This document shows positions 8,651 through 16,703 of a DNA stretch of 64,000 nucleotides, piece after piece. Under the pieces are notes generated by a model. It did no database searches, had not been told where the DNA came from, and worked only from the letters and a program-made list of their open reading frames with translations. Numbering within the stretch: position 1 is the first letter of the stretch; every line of letters begins with the position of its first letter. The position numbers and the translations under genes are program-made. Source of the stretch: Cupriavidus sp. EM10 (lineage in GTDB: Bacteria; Pseudomonadota; Gammaproteobacteria; Burkholderiales; Burkholderiaceae); the NCBI RefSeq assembly GCF_018729255.1, contig NZ_CP076061.1:1860001-1924000 (forward strand), given 5' to 3'.

Positions 8651-9525
8651 ATTCTGTGCCCCAATCCGCACCTGCTCCCGGCGTCGACCTGCTGGCCGCC
8701 CTGGACAGCCATTTCGCCGAGCGCCTGGTGATGACCGGTTCCGACGGCACGCGCGTGGCTTGCCGCATCGGCGGCACGCGGGGCCCGGTGGTCGTGCTGC
8801 TGCATGGCATCAGCTCCGGGGCGGCGTCGTGGCTGCCGTGCGCAAGTCTCCTGGCCGCGCAGGCGCGCGTGATTGCATGGGACGCGCCGGGCTACGGTCA
8901 GTCGTCGCCGCTGCCGATGCCGGCACCCAGCGCGCGCGACTACGCAATGCGGCTCGCAGCGATGCTGGCCGCGCTGCAGGTGCGGCCCGACCTGATCGTG
9001 GGTCACTCGCTCGGCGCGTTGATGGCCGCAGGCTATGCCGCGCATGCCCCCGCCGCGCTGCAGCCCGGGCGGTTCCTGCTGCTGAGCCCCGCGCTGGGAT
9101 ATGGCGCGCCGGGCAACGAAGAGAAATCGCGTGAAGTGGCCCGGCAGCGCGTCGCATCGCTGGAAACACTGGGCGTGGACGGGCTCGCGCAACGCGGCCC
9201 AACCCGGCTCCTAAGCCCGGCGGCCACGCCGGACGCCCAGGCATGGGTGCGCTGGAACATGCAGCGGCTGAACGCCGATGGCTATCGGCAGGCCGTGGCG
9301 CTGCTGAGCGGCGACGACATCGGCCGCTATCTGGAAGCGCGCACGCGTCCCGTGGAAGTGGGATGCGGGACGCAGGACGTGGTGACGACGCCCGAGGCGT
9401 CCGCTTCGATGGCCCAACGCTTCGGGCTGCCTTTCCATGCCATCGCCAATGCCGGCCACGCGTGCTACATCGAACAGCCGCTCGCCGTCGCGCAGCGGAT
9501 CCGCAACGCCATCCCGCCCGCCTGA
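8644..9525 (+). CDS. Alpha/beta-hydrolase (possible ring-cleavage product hydrolase)
   Basis: A 293-residue alpha/beta-hydrolase. It shows the oxyanion-hole HG (residues 54-55, LLHGISSGA), the nucleophile elbow GHSLGA with Ser122, an acidic residue in GTQDVVT, and the catalytic His in NAGHACY near the C-terminus. Enzymes of this group include C-C bond hydrolases that act after extradiol ring cleavage, which would fit the VOC dioxygenase in the next operon, but ester hydrolysis is equally possible. The start is uncertain: ATG 8644 has no Shine-Dalgarno and lies inside an operator; GTG 8656 and the TTG at 8623 are alternatives. It is a single-gene unit between two operator blocks. Confidence 0.8.
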   Translation: MEHSVPQSAPAPGVDLLAALDSHFAERLVMTGSDGTRVACRIGGTRGPVVVLLHGISSGAASWLPCASLLAAQARVIAWDAPGYGQSSPLPMPAPSARDYAMRLAAMLAALQVRPDLIVGHSLGALMAAGYAAHAPAALQPGRFLLLSPALGYGAPGNEEKSREVARQRVASLETLGVDGLAQRGPTRLLSPAATPDAQAWVRWNMQRLNADGYRQAVALLSGDDIGRYLEARTRPVEVGCGTQDVVTTPEASASMAQRFGLPFHAIANAGHACYIEQPLAVAQRIRNAIPPA

Positions 9526-9614
9526 GCCACCACCGCGCTACCCCTTGGCCGGATATCGGCCAGGGTCGTCGTCCGCGCGGGTTAACCCCGATCAATCTTT
9601 AAACCGTCGTTGTC

Positions 9615-9664
9615 TATAGTCGTACCTGTGTTCAATATTTAAACTCGTGTTTCATAGGTAAAAC
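9615..9664 (+). promoter_or_regulatory. Promoter and tandem IclR-type operators of the main catabolic operon
   Basis: The -10-like TATAGT (9615-9620) is followed by dyad GTTCAATATTTAAAC (9630-9644), spacer TCGT, and dyad GTTTCATAGGTAAAAC (9649-9664). This is the best preserved copy of the 15+4+16 operator arrangement and heads the operon that begins at about 9745. AAGGAG occurs at 9682-9687. Binding by the IclR proteins of this cluster is inference. Confidence 0.7.
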
Positions 9665-9744
9665 GCAAAAGCGTCAGGCCGAAGGAGCGCGACAGCGGAT
9701 TGAGCCAGCCGTCCCCCACAAAGCAAGCCATGGAGCAAAGCGCA

Positions 9745-10049
9745 ATGGAAAGCCTCGCGTACAACCCGAACCTGGTTCCCTGGGAGCGTCCCGCGCCCAA
9801 CAACGTCGCCGGCAAGGGTCATATCGAGAAGCCTGGCCACGTGACCAACATCGTCTGGCAGACGCGCGCCGCCGCGCCCACCGCCTACGAGACCGCGCTG
9901 GGCGACGCGCTGGAAGCCGCCTTCGGGGCGGTGCCAAGTCGCCGGAAGACATCGTGCGGGCGTTCAATCAGGCCGGTTTCCTGGCCGCCGACGGCCAGCA
10001 GTGGACCGAGGAACGCTTCCTCTCCGAAATGCGCCGCCTGGGCGCCTGA
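9745..10049 (+). CDS. Small recombinase-like helix-turn-helix protein (interrupted by a one-base deletion)
   Basis: About 100 residues once repaired. The first part (YNPNLVPWERPAPNNVAGKG) and the C-terminal AGFLAADGQQWTEERFLSEM match a family often found beside Rieske oxygenases and named for its likeness to the HTH of serine recombinases (the 'LN..G....GG.W....' pattern). The frame breaks in GGGG at 9925-9928; a fifth G gives FGGGAKSPEDIV and restores the frame to the TGA at 10047. Start choice: ATG 9745 has GGAG nine bases upstream; ATG 9730 and TTG 9700 are also in frame. It heads the oxygenase operon, 33 bp before the Rieske gene. Its role is unknown; no recombinase catalytic domain is present. 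Confidence 0.65.
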
Positions 10050-10082
10050 GCGCCGGCCGAGACGACAAGCGAGAAGACAGAC

Positions 10083-11138
10083 ATGGAATCGAACAAGCAA
10101 GCACGCGCCGAAGCGCGCCTGAACACCGGCCTGCGCAACTACTGGTATCCGGTGGCGGCGTCGTGGCAGGTCACGCACGCCCCCATCGGCATCACGCGCC
10201 TGGGCCAGAACATCGTGGTGTGGCGTGACAACGCCGGCAAGCTCAACGCCCTGGAAGACCGCTGCCCGCATCGTGGCGCGCGCCTGTCGATGGGCTGGAA
10301 CCTCGGCGACCGCGTGGCCTGCTGGTATCACGGCGTGGAAGTGGGCGGCGACGGCCAGGTGAAGAGCGTGCCGGCCGTCGACAACTGCCCGCTGGAAGGC
10401 CGCACCTGCGTGCGCAGCTATCCCGTGGAAGAGCAGGCCGGCGCCATCTTCCTGTGGTTCGGCGACCGCGCGCCTACCGAGGCCGATGCGCTGCGCCTGC
10501 CCGAGGAACTGGTCAGCGAGGAACACAGCAACTTCCTGTGCGTGGCGCACTGGGACTGCAACTACCGCTACGCCATCGACAACGTCATGGACCCGATGCA
10601 CGGCGCCTACCTGCATGCGGTGTCGCATTCGATGGCCAGCGGCGAGAAGTCCGCCGTGATGCAGGTCGTGGAAACCGATCATGGCCTGGTCTTCGAAAAG
10701 ACCGGCCAGCGCGGCGTGAACTTCGACTGGGTGGAATTTGGCGAGACCGGCACGCTGTGGCTGCGCCTGTCGATCCCGTATCGCGACAAGGTTGGCCCCG
10801 GCGGCCCGTTCGGCATCGTAGGCATCGCCACGCCGGTGGATGAAGAGCACTGCATGGTGTTCTTCTGGCGTACCCGCCACGTGCAGGGCTGGGAGCGCGA
10901 CGTGTGGCGCTTCCTGTATCGCAACCGCCTGGAAGGCCTGCACTGGGACGTGCTGGAACAGGACCGCGTGGTGCTGGAGTCGATGGCCCCGGCCGCGCGC
11001 GATCACGAGATGCTCTACGCGCACGATGCCGGCATCACGCGTGTGCGCCGTCTGCTGAAGCGCCGCGCCGATGCCGAGGTGGCCGACGAACCGGTGGCCA
11101 TGCTGCAGCCGGTGGCCGGAGCCCACAGCCATGCCTGA
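10083..11138 (+). CDS. Rieske non-haem iron oxygenase, alpha subunit
   Basis: 351 residues. The Rieske [2Fe-2S] site is Cys61-x-His63 ... Cys80-x2-His83 (CPHRG ... CWYHG). The catalytic domain carries the mononuclear iron motif D-N-V-M-D-P-M-H-x4-H (His173, His178, bridging Asp170), with the third ligand expected in the later VLEQD segment. This is the plan of alpha-only oxygenases of the phthalate dioxygenase / vanillate demethylase group. No beta subunit lies in the operon, which supports that class. Electrons would come from the reductase encoded at 19190-20145. The aromatic substrate cannot be told from sequence. It overlaps the next gene by 8 bp. Confidence 0.92.
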   Translation: MESNKQARAEARLNTGLRNYWYPVAASWQVTHAPIGITRLGQNIVVWRDNAGKLNALEDRCPHRGARLSMGWNLGDRVACWYHGVEVGGDGQVKSVPAVDNCPLEGRTCVRSYPVEEQAGAIFLWFGDRAPTEADALRLPEELVSEEHSNFLCVAHWDCNYRYAIDNVMDPMHGAYLHAVSHSMASGEKSAVMQVVETDHGLVFEKTGQRGVNFDWVEFGETGTLWLRLSIPYRDKVGPGGPFGIVGIATPVDEEHCMVFFWRTRHVQGWERDVWRFLYRNRLEGLHWDVLEQDRVVLESMAPAARDHEMLYAHDAGITRVRRLLKRRADAEVADEPVAMLQPVAGAHSHA

Positions 11139-11901
11139 TCGCCAGTACGCAAACCTGCTGGCCGGCCGAAAGGTGCTGGTCACCGGCGCCGCACGTGGCC
11201 TGGGCCTGGCCTTTGCCACCGCCATCGCCGAAGCCAGCGGCCGCGTGGCCATGGCCGACATCCTGGCCGACCGCGTCCAGGAATCGGCTGCCGCGCTGAA
11301 CGCACGTGGCTTCGACGTGGTGCCGCTGCAGCTGGACCTGAACGATCCGGCATCGGTGCAGGCCTGCGCCACCGCTGCCGCCGAAGCGCTGGGCGGCCTG
11401 GACGGCCTGGTCAACAACGGCGCGGTGACCGATTCCGGCGGCCGTGGCCTGACGGAGCTTGACGTTGCCACGTGGGACCGCGTGATGAACGTGAACGTTC
11501 GCGGCACCTGGCTGATGACCGCCGCCTGCACGCCGGCGTTGCGCGCCAGCGGCCGGGGCGCGGTGATCAACCTGGCATCGGACACCCCGCTGTGGGGCGC
11601 GCCGAACCTGCTGGCCTATGTGGCCAGCAAGAGCGCCATCATCGGCATGACCCGCTCGCTGGCCCGTGAACTGGGCGATTCGAACGTCACGGTCAATGCC
11701 GTGGCGCCCGGCCTGACGCTGGTGGAAGCCACCGAATACGTGCCGCAGCACCGGCACGACCTGTACCGCAACCAGCGCGCCATCCAGCGCGAGCAGGTAC
11801 CCGATGACGTCTGCGGCGCCGTGCTGTTCGCGCTGTCCGACCTCGCACGTTTCGTGACCGGCCAGACGCTGGCGGTCAACGGCGGCTTTGTCATGCAATA
11901 A
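11131..11901 (+). CDS. SDR-family oxidoreductase
   Basis: 256 residues, classical short-chain dehydrogenase. The cofactor loop TGAARGLG (residues 18-25), the NNG motif (LVNNGAV), the catalytic Ser in NLASD and the YVASK (Tyr-x3-Lys) site are all present. The Asp at the end of beta-2 (MADI) points to NAD(H). The ATG at 11131 overlaps the Rieske stop (8 bp), indicating translational coupling. After a ring-hydroxylating oxygenase such an enzyme often oxidises a cis-dihydrodiol or an alcohol; that role is inferred from position. Confidence 0.88.
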   Translation: MPDRQYANLLAGRKVLVTGAARGLGLAFATAIAEASGRVAMADILADRVQESAAALNARGFDVVPLQLDLNDPASVQACATAAAEALGGLDGLVNNGAVTDSGGRGLTELDVATWDRVMNVNVRGTWLMTAACTPALRASGRGAVINLASDTPLWGAPNLLAYVASKSAIIGMTRSLARELGDSNVTVNAVAPGLTLVEATEYVPQHRHDLYRNQRAIQREQVPDDVCGAVLFALSDLARFVTGQTLAVNGGFVMQ

Positions 11902-11919
11902 CCAAACACTCCAGGGGAA

Positions 11920-12462
11920 ATGGAAATGAGCGATCTGTCGCAACAGGAAAACATCAAGCGCAGCTGGGAGCAGCCTGAGGGCGCCTCGTTCGACAAGTGG
12001 ATGGAATCGCGCGTGGCGCGCTTCAGCACGCGCCGCTACGACTGGGACGCGCTGAAGTTCCAGGCCGACTACGACCCGAAGTACCGCCGCGCGCAGATGC
12101 GCTACCTGGGCACGGGCGGCACCGGCGTGGCCGCCGACACCAACACCGTGCCGTCGGAGCACTTCACGTTCTCGACCATGATCATCCCGGCCGGCCACGA
12201 AGGCCCGTCGCACCTGCACACCGATGTGGAAGAGGTGTTCTTCATCCTGCGCGGCAAGATCAAGCTGGTGCTGGAAAAGGACGGCGAGCGCTTCGAGACC
12301 ATCCTGACCGACCGCGACCTGGTGTCGGTGCCGCCGGGCGTGTACCGCGAGGAAATCAACATCGGCGAGGAAGACGCGCTGATGTGCGTGATGCTGGGCG
12401 CGAAGAAGCCGATCACGCCGACCTATCCGCCCGAGCATCCGCTCACCAAGGTCAAGCGCTGA
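11920..12462 (+). CDS. Cupin-domain protein
   Basis: 180 residues with one conserved beta-barrel cupin domain at about 85-160. The metal-binding set is seen in GPSHLHTDVEEVFFILRG (two His and a Glu), and the second cupin motif follows around PPGVYREEIN. The first 80 residues are charged and have no clear domain. Cupins may be dioxygenases, isomerases, decarboxylases or sugar binders, so the function is open; within an aromatic operon a dioxygenase or tautomerase step is possible. Two start codons, ATG 11920 and ATG 11926, follow an AGGGGAA; either is acceptable. Confidence 0.75.
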   Translation: MEMSDLSQQENIKRSWEQPEGASFDKWMESRVARFSTRRYDWDALKFQADYDPKYRRAQMRYLGTGGTGVAADTNTVPSEHFTFSTMIIPAGHEGPSHLHTDVEEVFFILRGKIKLVLEKDGERFETILTDRDLVSVPPGVYREEINIGEEDALMCVMLGAKKPITPTYPPEHPLTKVKR

Positions 12463-12490
12463 CCTGCCACCGACACGCCGAGCCCTTGCC

Positions 12491-13354
12491 ATGAGCGCCA
12501 ATCCATCCGCAGCAGACGGCGCGCTGCCCGCCGAAAGCCTGGACAGGTACATCGTCCCGGGCCTGGAGCGCGGATTGCGCCTGCTGGCCGAATTCAGCGC
12601 GCGCGACCGCGTGCTGTCGGCGGCCGACCTGTCGCGCCGCCTGAACGTGCCGCGTTCCACGGTGTTCCGCCTGCTGGCCACACTGGAATCCACGGGCTAC
12701 GTGGAGCGTGCCGACGGCGGCCGCGAGTACCGGCTGGGTCTGGCGGTGCTGCGGCTGGGCTTCGACTACCTGGCCTCGCTGGAGCTGACCGAACTGGGCG
12801 GCCCGCTGCTGAACCGCCTGCGCGACGACATCGAATACCCGTGCAACCTCGTGGTGCGCGACGGGCGCTCGGTGGTGTACGTGGCCAAGGCCGCCGCGTC
12901 GCGGCCGTTCGCCAGCAACATCAACGTCGGCGCGCGCCTGCCCGCGCACGCCACGGTGCTGGGCCATGTGCTGCTCGAGGACATGGACCTTCAGCAGTTG
13001 CGCGACCTTTATCCGGAAGCGCAGCTGCAGGTCTATTCCGATAGCACGCCTCGCACGGTCGAAGCGCTGCACGAACTGGTGCAGCAGGTGCAGCAGCGCG
13101 GCTACGTGCTGCACGAAGGCTTCTTCGAGGCCAGCATTTCGACCATCGCGGCACCGGTGCGCGACCGCACTGGCAAGGTTGCCGCCGCGCTGGGCGCCAC
13201 GATTCCGGCATCGCGGCTGCCGCAGGAAGAACTCGACCGCATGGTCGGCAAAGTCAGGGAAACCGCAGGCGAACTGTCGCGCCTGCTTGGCTACCGGCCG
13301 CATCGGCACGTCAAGCGTGCCCCGGGCCAGGTGGTCGCCATGTATCGCGATTGA
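12491..13354 (+). CDS. IclR-family transcriptional regulator (paralogue 1)
   Basis: 287 residues. A winged helix at about residues 22-85 (LERGLRLLAEF ... LSRRLNVPRSTVFRLLATLE) is followed by the IclR effector domain (FEASISTIAAPVRD). It is closely related to the regulator at 22060-22881, including identical long blocks such as YIVPGLERGLRLL and YVLHEGFFEASISTIAAPVR. It is embedded in the operon that it probably controls, between the cupin and the atypical SDR genes. Its targets are likely the tandem dyads at 8233, 8616, 9630 and 21929. Effector unknown; probably a pathway substrate or intermediate. Confidence 0.92.
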   Translation: MSANPSAADGALPAESLDRYIVPGLERGLRLLAEFSARDRVLSAADLSRRLNVPRSTVFRLLATLESTGYVERADGGREYRLGLAVLRLGFDYLASLELTELGGPLLNRLRDDIEYPCNLVVRDGRSVVYVAKAAASRPFASNINVGARLPAHATVLGHVLLEDMDLQQLRDLYPEAQLQVYSDSTPRTVEALHELVQQVQQRGYVLHEGFFEASISTIAAPVRDRTGKVAAALGATIPASRLPQEELDRMVGKVRETAGELSRLLGYRPHRHVKRAPGQVVAMYRD

Positions 13355-13377
13355 TGGAAGAGGGGAGAGGGGATTCG

Positions 13378-14181
13378 ATGTCCATGATTGAACTCGACGG
13401 CAAGGTAGCCGTCGTGACCGGTGGGTCCTCCGGCATCGGGCTGGCCACGGTCGAATTATTGCTGGAAGCGGGCGCCGCCGTGGCCATGTGCGGCCGCGAC
13501 GCAGCGCGCCTGCGCAGCGCCGAAGTCGCGTTGCGCGAGCGATTTGCCGCTTGCCGGCTGTACGCAGCCACCTGCGACGTGCTCAAGCCGGAACAGGTCA
13601 ACGCCTTCGCCGCCGACGTGGCGCGCGAACTAGGCAACGTGGACATGCTCGTCAACAACGCCGGCCAGGGCCGCGTGTCGACGTTCGCCACCACCGAGGA
13701 CGCTGCCTGGGTCGAGGAATTGCAGCTCAAATTCTTCTCGGTGATCCACCCGACGCGCGCGTTCCTGCCTCAGCTCGAACAGTCGAAGCAGGGCGCCATC
13801 GTCTGCGTGAACTCGCTGCTGGCCACGCAGCCGGAGCCCCATATGGTGGCCACGTCCGCCGCGCGTGCCGGGGTGCATAACCTCGTGCGCTCGCTGGCCA
13901 CAGAGTTCGCGCCCAGGGGCGTGCGCGTCAACGGCATCCTGATCGGCCTGGTGGAATCGGGCCAGTGGCGCCGCCGTTTCGACGCGCGCCCCGAAGAGGA
14001 CCGTCATCTGGACTGGACCGCGTGGACCTCGCGCCTGGCCCGGCAGAAGCACATTCAACTGGGCCGTCTCGGCCTGCCGCAGGAAGCCGCGCGCGCCATC
14101 CTGTTCCTTGCCTCGCCGTTGTCTTCGTACACCACGGGCAGCCATATCGATATTTCCGGAGGACTCTCCCGTCATGCGTAA
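13378..14181 (+). CDS. SDR-fold protein with altered active site
   Basis: 267 residues with an SDR fold: cofactor loop TGGSSGIG, LVNNAGQG and a C-terminal SGGL block typical of the family. The catalytic Tyr-x3-Lys is not there: where classical SDRs have YSASK this protein reads TSAAR. The Ser of the triad seems kept (CVNSLL). It may use another mechanism or bind nucleotide without redox chemistry. The start at 13378 follows the strong GGGGAGAGGGG; ATG 13354 also lies in frame. Its last 8 bp overlap the ThDP enzyme gene, so the two are translationally coupled and may act together. Confidence 0.82.
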   Translation: MSMIELDGKVAVVTGGSSGIGLATVELLLEAGAAVAMCGRDAARLRSAEVALRERFAACRLYAATCDVLKPEQVNAFAADVARELGNVDMLVNNAGQGRVSTFATTEDAAWVEELQLKFFSVIHPTRAFLPQLEQSKQGAIVCVNSLLATQPEPHMVATSAARAGVHNLVRSLATEFAPRGVRVNGILIGLVESGQWRRRFDARPEEDRHLDWTAWTSRLARQKHIQLGRLGLPQEAARAILFLASPLSSYTTGSHIDISGGLSRHA

Positions 14182-15871
14182 CGAGCAACAACAAGTCACC
14201 GTGGGCTGCGCCATTGCAGCCTTCCTCGAACAGTGCGGCGTCAAGGCTGCATTCGGCGTGATCTCGATCCACAACATGCCCATCCTCGATGCGATGGGCG
14301 AACGCGGCAAGATCCGCTTCGTGCCGGCGCGCGGCGAAGCGGGCGGCACCAACATGGCCGACGCCTACGCCCGCACCACGGGCAGCCTGGGCGTGTGCCT
14401 GACCAGCACCGGCACCGCCGCCGGCAATGCGGCCGGCGCCATGGTGGAAGCGCTGACGGCCGGCACGCCGATGCTGCACATCACGGGCCAGATCGAAACG
14501 CCGTACCTGGACCAGAGCCTGGCCTACATCCACGAAGCACCGGACCAGCTCACGATGCTGAAGGCCGTGTCGAAGGCCGCCTTCCGCATCCGCAGCGCCG
14601 ACACCGCCATCTCGACGATCAAGCTCGCCGTGCAGACCGCGCTGACGGCGCCGACCGGCCCGGTCAGCGTGGAAATCCCCATCGACATCCAGGCGGCATT
14701 GATTCAGATGCCAAACGACCTGAAGCCGCTGCCGGTGCCGCAACACCAGCCGTCGGCCCATGCGCTCGATGCGCTGGCCGAGCGCCTGCTGAAGGCCAAA
14801 CGTCCGATGCTGTGGCTGGGCGGCGGTGCGCGCCACGCCAGCCAGCAGGTCAAGCGCCTGATGGACATGGGCTTCGGCGTGGTCACGTCGACGCAGGGCC
14901 GTGGCATCGTGCCCGAGGACGATCCGCGCTCGCTGGGTGCCTACAACCTGCACAAGCCGGTGGAAACGTTCTACCAGACCTGCGATGCCATGCTCGTGGT
15001 GGGATCGCGCCTGCGCGGCAACGAGACGCTCAAGTACGAACTGAAGCTGCCGCGCCCGCTGCTGCGCATCGACGCCGATCCGGCTGCCGAAGGCCGCTGC
15101 TACCAGAGCGATGACTTTGTCAGCGGCGACGCCGCGCTGGCGCTGGACGGCCTGGCCGACCGCCTGCAAGGCCGCATGCAGATCGACGGCAACTTCGCCG
15201 CCGACCTGCGCCGCGCCCATGACGCCGCCGTGGGCGCACTGGTCGATGGCCTGGGCCCGTACAGCGCGCTGGTGCAGGCGCTGCAGCAGGCCGTGGGCCG
15301 CAGCTTCAACTGGGTGCGCGACGTGACCGTGTCGAACAGCACCTGGGGCAACCGCCACCTGCAGCTGTTCGATTCGCGTGCCGGCGTGCATGCGCTGGGC
15401 GGCGGCATCGGCCAGGGGCTGGCGATGGGTATCGGCGCGGCGGTGGGCGCGGCCGCCACGGCATCGGGCAAGAAGACGTTCACGCTGGCTGGCGACGGTG
15501 GCTTCATCCTGAACCTGGGCGAACTGGCCACGGCGGTGCAGGAGCGTGCCGACATGGTCATCGTGCTGATGAACGACAAGGGCTACGGCGTGATCAAGAA
15601 CATCCAGGACGCGCAGTACGGCGGCCGCCGCCACTACGTGGACCTGCACACGCCCGACTACGCGCAGCTGTGCCAGTCGCTGGCGCTGCGCCACCGCCGC
15701 GTGAGCAACCTGGCCGATATCGGCGCCGCGCTGGAAGCCGCTACGGTCGAACCGGGCCCGTTCCTGCTGGAGATCGACATGCTGTCGATCGGCAGCTTCA
15801 AGACCGTGTTTGCCGGCCCGCCGGTCAACAAGCAGGCCCCGATCGCCAATACGGCGGCGGCAGCGGCCTGA
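14174..15871 (+). CDS. Thiamine diphosphate-dependent enzyme (acetolactate synthase / benzoylformate decarboxylase type)
   Basis: 565 residues with the three-domain layout of the ThDP superfamily. The N-terminal PYR domain has the cofactor-activating Glu (PARGEAGG), a central domain follows, and the C-terminal PP domain carries GDGGF ... NDKGYG, the Mg-ThDP motif. The group includes acetolactate synthases, 2-keto acid decarboxylases and 2-hydroxyacyl lyases. There is no small regulatory subunit next to it, so branched-chain amino acid synthesis is unlikely. With the aldehyde dehydrogenase two genes on, decarboxylation of an aryl keto acid to an aldehyde is a reasonable guess. ATG 14174 overlaps the SDR stop. 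Confidence 0.85.
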   Translation: MRNEQQQVTVGCAIAAFLEQCGVKAAFGVISIHNMPILDAMGERGKIRFVPARGEAGGTNMADAYARTTGSLGVCLTSTGTAAGNAAGAMVEALTAGTPMLHITGQIETPYLDQSLAYIHEAPDQLTMLKAVSKAAFRIRSADTAISTIKLAVQTALTAPTGPVSVEIPIDIQAALIQMPNDLKPLPVPQHQPSAHALDALAERLLKAKRPMLWLGGGARHASQQVKRLMDMGFGVVTSTQGRGIVPEDDPRSLGAYNLHKPVETFYQTCDAMLVVGSRLRGNETLKYELKLPRPLLRIDADPAAEGRCYQSDDFVSGDAALALDGLADRLQGRMQIDGNFAADLRRAHDAAVGALVDGLGPYSALVQALQQAVGRSFNWVRDVTVSNSTWGNRHLQLFDSRAGVHALGGGIGQGLAMGIGAAVGAAATASGKKTFTLAGDGGFILNLGELATAVQERADMVIVLMNDKGYGVIKNIQDAQYGGRRHYVDLHTPDYAQLCQSLALRHRRVSNLADIGAALEAATVEPGPFLLEIDMLSIGSFKTVFAGPPVNKQAPIANTAAAAA

Positions 15872-15882
15872 AGGGGATGTCC

Positions 15883-16689
15883 ATGCTGCATGTGTCGATG
15901 GTGGGTTGCGGTGCGATTGGCCGTGGCGTGCTGGAACTGCTGAAGTCCGACCCGGATGTCGCGTTCGACGTGGTCATCGTGCCGGAAGGCGGGATGGACG
16001 AGGCGCGTGGCGCGCTGTCGACGCTGGCGCCCAACGTGCGCGTGGCGACGCGGCTGGCTGACGGTGACCAGCGCCCCGACCTGCTGGTCGAGTGCGCGGG
16101 CCACCAGGCGCTGGAGGAACACGTGGTGCCGGCGCTGGAGCGCGGCATTCCGTGCCTGGTGGTTTCGGTGGGCGCGCTGTCCGAGCCCGGGATGGCCGAA
16201 CGCCTGGAGGCCGCGGCGCGCCGTGGCAACACGCAGGTGCAGCTGCTGTCCGGGGCCATCGGCGCCATCGACGCGCTGGCAGCCGCCCGCGTCGGCGGGC
16301 TGGACGAGGTGATCTACACGGGCCGCAAGCCGGCGCGTGCGTGGACCGGCACGCCGGCCGAGCAGCTGTTCGATCTTGATGCGCTGACCGAGCCGACCGT
16401 GATTTTCGAAGGCACGGCCCGCGATGCGGCACGGCTCTACCCGAAGAACGCCAATGTGGCGGCCACGGTGTCGCTGGCCGGCCTGGGGCTGGACCGCACT
16501 TCGGTCAAGCTGCTGGCCGATCCGTCGGCGGTGGAGAACGTCCACCATGTGGAAGCACGCGGCGCATTCGGCGGCTTCGAGCTGACCATGCGCGGCAAGC
16601 CGCTGGCGGCCAACCCCAAGACGTCCGCGCTGACCGTGTTCAGCGTGGTGCGCGCCCTCGGCAACCGCGCGCACGCGGTGTCGATCTGA
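15883..16689 (+). CDS. nadX: L-aspartate dehydrogenase (NadX type)
   Basis: 268 residues. The N-terminal Rossmann fold opens with MLHVSMVGCGAIGRGVLELL; the C-terminal domain carries the family blocks LLSGAIGAIDAL, FEGTARDAARLYPKN and VHHVEARGAFGGFELT. It looks very close to the NAD(P)-dependent L-aspartate dehydrogenase described from Cupriavidus (from memory, not searched). That enzyme interconverts L-aspartate and oxaloacetate plus ammonia via iminoaspartate. Start: AAGGGG (15871-15876) fits ATG 15883 with 6-nt spacing, better than ATG 15877. Its place in an aromatic operon is odd and suggests either a nitrogen-containing substrate or another amino/imino acid as true substrate. Confidence 0.85.
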   Translation: MLHVSMVGCGAIGRGVLELLKSDPDVAFDVVIVPEGGMDEARGALSTLAPNVRVATRLADGDQRPDLLVECAGHQALEEHVVPALERGIPCLVVSVGALSEPGMAERLEAAARRGNTQVQLLSGAIGAIDALAAARVGGLDEVIYTGRKPARAWTGTPAEQLFDLDALTEPTVIFEGTARDAARLYPKNANVAATVSLAGLGLDRTSVKLLADPSAVENVHHVEARGAFGGFELTMRGKPLAANPKTSALTVFSVVRALGNRAHAVSI

Positions 16690-16703
16690 AGCGAGTAATA
16701 CCC

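Noticed and set aside
9745..10049. A site-specific recombinase or integrase gene fragment, based on the recombinase-like HTH
   Set aside because: The protein matches a stand-alone family found beside oxygenases, no resolvase catalytic domain or att-like repeats are present, and the rest of the frame is conserved.
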